Positions 61,656 to 64,000 of a DNA stretch of 64,000 nt are shown piece by piece. Within the stretch, counting starts at the first letter, position 1; each line of letters starts with the position of its first letter. The stretch is from contig PXYV01000001.1 in NCBI GenBank assembly GCA_003023745.1, forward strand, positions 62,001 through 126,000, given 5' to 3'. The stretch comes from Sulfobacillus acidophilus (GTDB taxonomy: Bacteria > Bacillota > Sulfobacillia > Sulfobacillales > Sulfobacillaceae). The position numbers and the translations under genes were made by a program. The notes under the pieces are model-generated. The model ran no database searches, had not been told where the DNA came from, and saw only the letters and a program-made list of their open reading frames with translations.

Positions 61656-63551
61656 ATGGCAGCATCATTATTGGAGGGGATTCAGTCCCCGGAAGACTTC
61701 CGTCACTTTAATTTAAGTCAGCTGCAGCACCTCGCGGAAGAGGTGCGAACGCGTATAATCTCGACGACTGCTCGAACGGGAGGCCACATTGGCGCGAGTT
61801 TAGGGGCGGTTGAGTTGATTATTGCATTGCACTACGTGTACAACACGCCTGAGGACAAAGTGGTATTCGACATTGGTCACCAGGCCTATGCCCATAAAAT
61901 TTTGACCGGAAGGCTTCATCAATTTGAGACCATTCGCCAGTTGCGGGGATTGTCGGGATTTCTCAAACGCCACGAGAGCATTTACGATGTGTGGGAAGCT
62001 GGGCACGCGGCAACCTCCCTATCCGGCGCTTTAGGCATGGCGGTAGCGCGGGACTTGCGTCACGAACCCTATCAGGTCGCGTGTGTAATCGGTGATGGTG
62101 CGTTAACGGCGGGCATGGCTTGGGAAGCGATGAATCAACTGGGTCATTTGCAAACGCGCATGGTAGTCGTGGTAAACGACAATTCGATGTCGATTGCTCC
62201 TAATGTGGGTGCGTTTTCGCGCTATTTGACGGATTTGCGCACGGCTCCGGGTTACCTGCGGATGAAGCAAGAGATTGAAGCCCTGCTGGACTCGCTGCCC
62301 GTGTTAGGGGGGCCGTTGCGACGAACTGGCGAACGTCTACAAGACCTTTTGCATCATGCGGTTTTGCCGGGCAACGTGTTTGAAGAGTTGGGCTTTAAGT
62401 ATTTCGGTCCGGTCGATGGCCATGATTTGGGGAGCCTCATTGGCGTGATGCGCAGTGCCCGCGACGTGCCTGATCCGGTAGTGATTCACGTCATCACCCA
62501 AAAAGGGAAAGGCTATCGACCTGCAGAGGAACAGCCCGTCGAGTTTCACGGGCCCGGGCCTTTTGAAATTACGTCAGGACGGATGATTAAGAAACCAGAA
62601 GCGCTGACCTACAGCCAAGTCTTTAGCCGGACGCTGGTGGAATTGGCGCAAGAGCGCGAAGACATCGTAGCGATTACGGCGGCAATGCCGGACGGCACAA
62701 AATTAGACTATTTTCAGGCGCAATTCCCTAACCGGTATTTTGATGTTGGAATTGCTGAACAGCATGCCGCCACGTTTGCGGCGGGGTTGGCAATGTCCGG
62801 CTTGCGCCCGGTATTTGCGGTGTATAGCACGTTTTTGCAACGTGCATACGATCAGGTGGTGCATGACGTTTGTCACCAAAATCTCCCAGTCCTGTTTGCC
62901 ATTGACCGCGCAGGTCTAGTCGGCGGGGATGGCGCCACCCACCAGGGGATCTACGACATTGCCTTTTTGCGTACCGTCCCGCACATCGAGATTGCCATGG
63001 GTAAGGACGAAGGGGAAATGCGGCAATTGTTGAAGGCGGCGTTGCAGCGGCCTAATCCGGTTGCGATTCGCTATCCGCGAGGGCCGGGACGTGGGGTGGC
63101 AGTCGATGAACCAATTGCGGAGATTCGTTGGGGCAAGGCAGAGCATATTCATCAAGGCCGAGACTTGACCCTGCTGGCCCTGGGACCTATGGTCTACACA
63201 GCTCTGGACGTGCGTCGCCGATTACAGGCAGAAGGCTACCGGGTGGGGGTGGTGAATGCTCGGTTTGTCAAGCCGTTGGACGAAGATATGCTAAATGAGG
63301 TGGCGCAGCAATCGACTGCGCTGATGACTCTGGAAGAGCACGCGTTGATGGGTGGGTTCGGGTCTGCGGTGGGTGAATGGTTGGTGGCGCACCGTATACG
63401 GATACCTTTGCAGTGCGAAGGACTCCCCGATGTCTTTATTGATCATGGTCCGACGGACTACTATCTGGATATGTATGAGCTAAGCGCTGAAGCCTTGAGT
63501 CGCAAAGCGTTGCAGTGGCTTAAGGAGCTTGCCACGATACCCCCATCGTGA
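61656..63551 (+). CDS. dxs: 1-deoxy-D-xylulose-5-phosphate synthase
   Basis: First enzyme of the non-mevalonate isoprenoid pathway, thiamine-dependent, 631 aa. It has HIGASLGAVELIIALHYV, the thiamine motif VIGDGALTAGMAWEAMN with VVVNDNSMSI, FDVGIAEQHAATFAAGLA and DRAGLVGGDGATHQG. AAAAGGGGAG precedes the ATG. It overlaps tlyA by 4 nt. Confidence 0.96.
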   Translation: MAASLLEGIQSPEDFRHFNLSQLQHLAEEVRTRIISTTARTGGHIGASLGAVELIIALHYVYNTPEDKVVFDIGHQAYAHKILTGRLHQFETIRQLRGLSGFLKRHESIYDVWEAGHAATSLSGALGMAVARDLRHEPYQVACVIGDGALTAGMAWEAMNQLGHLQTRMVVVVNDNSMSIAPNVGAFSRYLTDLRTAPGYLRMKQEIEALLDSLPVLGGPLRRTGERLQDLLHHAVLPGNVFEELGFKYFGPVDGHDLGSLIGVMRSARDVPDPVVIHVITQKGKGYRPAEEQPVEFHGPGPFEITSGRMIKKPEALTYSQVFSRTLVELAQEREDIVAITAAMPDGTKLDYFQAQFPNRYFDVGIAEQHAATFAAGLAMSGLRPVFAVYSTFLQRAYDQVVHDVCHQNLPVLFAIDRAGLVGGDGATHQGIYDIAFLRTVPHIEIAMGKDEGEMRQLLKAALQRPNPVAIRYPRGPGRGVAVDEPIAEIRWGKAEHIHQGRDLTLLALGPMVYTALDVRRRLQAEGYRVGVVNARFVKPLDEDMLNEVAQQSTALMTLEEHALMGGFGSAVGEWLVAHRIRIPLQCEGLPDVFIDHGPTDYYLDMYELSAEALSRKALQWLKELATIPPS

Positions 63552-64000
63552 CCGAGGAGCGTCAACGCCTCGACGTGCGGCTGGTGCGCGAGGGAATGGC
63601 AGAAACGCGAACCCGAGCCCAAGCGGCTATCATGGCGGGCCGCGTGTTGGTCAATGGACGATTGGAAAATAAGAGCGGACGGTCGGTGAAGGCGTCTGAC
63701 GTCGTGAGTCTGGTGCAACCTCAGCCGTTTGTGAGCCGCGGCGGGCTCAAGTTGGATTTTGCGTTGCGGGAATTTGGATTAGAGGTTTCAGGATGGTCGG
63801 TCGTCGACATCGGCGCGTCCACCGGCGGGTTCACTGACTGTTGGTTGAAACATGGGGTTGAGCGTGTTTACGCCGTCGATGTGGGATACGGACAACTGCA
63901 TTGGCGTTTGCGCCAGGACGAGCGGGTCGTCGTCATGGAGCGGACAAATGCCCGCTATTTAACCCTTGAGGCATTGGGTGGAGCGGGCGCGTTGGATGGT
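63548..64000 (+). CDS. tlyA: TlyA family rRNA methyltransferase, 3' truncated by the window edge
   Basis: 2'-O-methyltransferase/haemolysin-A family (Bacillus YqxC), which methylates rRNA in mycobacteria. 151 codons are visible. An N-terminal S4 RNA-binding domain (RLDVRLVREGMAETRTRAQ) is followed by the FtsJ-like start of the methyltransferase domain: FVSRGGLKLDFAL and the SAM-binding VVDIGASTGGFTDC. The GTG overlaps the dxs stop (GTGA). The order xseA-xseB-ispA-dxs-tlyA is conserved in Firmicutes. The frame is still open at base 64000. Confidence 0.92.
   Translation, partial: MTEERQRLDVRLVREGMAETRTRAQAAIMAGRVLVNGRLENKSGRSVKASDVVSLVQPQPFVSRGGLKLDFALREFGLEVSGWSVVDIGASTGGFTDCWLKHGVERVYAVDVGYGQLHWRLRQDERVVVMERTNARYLTLEALGGAGALDG

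Noticed and set aside
1-64000. CRISPR arrays, tRNA and rRNA genes
   Set aside because: I looked for regularly spaced repeats, cloverleaf signatures and rRNA segments and saw none.

Overview
The window is a continuous piece of a spore-forming Firmicutes chromosome. It holds a complete spoIIIAA-AH operon and an intact sigK, and its gene order follows the Bacillus/Clostridia housekeeping core: recJ-apt-rel-dtd-hisS-aspS-(6S RNA)-rarA-(Rrf2)-mnmA-(PRC)-(AI-2E permease)-alaS-ireB-ruvX-DUF1292-mltG. By eye the DNA is moderately GC-rich, GTG and TTG starts are common, and Shine-Dalgarno sites are strong. Together with an aerobic succinate dehydrogenase, this suggests a deep-branching aerobic lineage of the Sulfobacillus/Thermaerobacter type. 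That placement is inference; there is no rRNA in the window to test it.

Layout. 1-7.9 kb (+): recJ (5' cut), apt, rel, dtd, hisS, aspS. 7.9-9.2 kb: a possible structured RNA, a small membrane protein, a DUF3243 protein and a well-supported 6S RNA with its own promoter and terminator. 9.2-15.5 kb (+): thioredoxin, threonine aldolase, rarA, sdhCAB. 15.6-26.8 kb (+): Rrf2 regulator, mnmA, small envelope genes, alaS, ireB, a ruvX-DUF1292 fusion, mltG, a degenerate penicillin-binding-protein-like gene, a membrane protein and a short MutY-like glycosylase. 26.8-28.8 kb (-): patatin, a two-thioredoxin-fold protein with an in-frame UGA at its active site, and a glutaredoxin, facing a CsoR-family regulator on the + strand. 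29.4-30.2 kb: sigK. 30.2-35.6 kb (-): sufCDSUB plus a Rieske protein. 35.8-47.0 kb (+): yqeG, aroE, prepilin peptidase, aroC-aroK-aroB, gcvT-gcvH-gcvPA-gcvPB-glyA, aroQ, efp. 47.3-52.7 kb (+): CD1247-type protein and spoIIIAA-AH. 52.7-55.4 kb: a gene-poor stretch with an IS200/IS605-like remnant and a TauE/SafE exporter. 55.4-64 kb (+): accC, asp23, nusB, a TsaD paralogue, folD, xseA, xseB, ispA, dxs, tlyA (3' cut).

How the genes work together. The suf operon supplies Fe-S clusters for SdhB and the MutY-like enzyme, and SufS is the only cysteine desulfurase in view to feed MnmA, whose usual partner yrvO is missing. The glycine cleavage system, GlyA and FolD form a one-carbon module, and the glycine genes sit inside the shikimate cluster. 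Dxs and IspA provide isoprenoid precursors.

The most notable signal is at 27.7-28.4 kb. A 216-residue protein disulfide oxidoreductase-like gene is interrupted only by a UGA that replaces the first cysteine of its CPYC centre, and that UGA is followed at the expected distance by a bacterial SECIS-like hairpin. This points to an undescribed selenoprotein. It lies in a redox operon whose promoter contains a CsoR-type operator, opposite an unusual CsoR-family repressor. No sel genes lie in this window, so a nonsense mutation remains the alternative.
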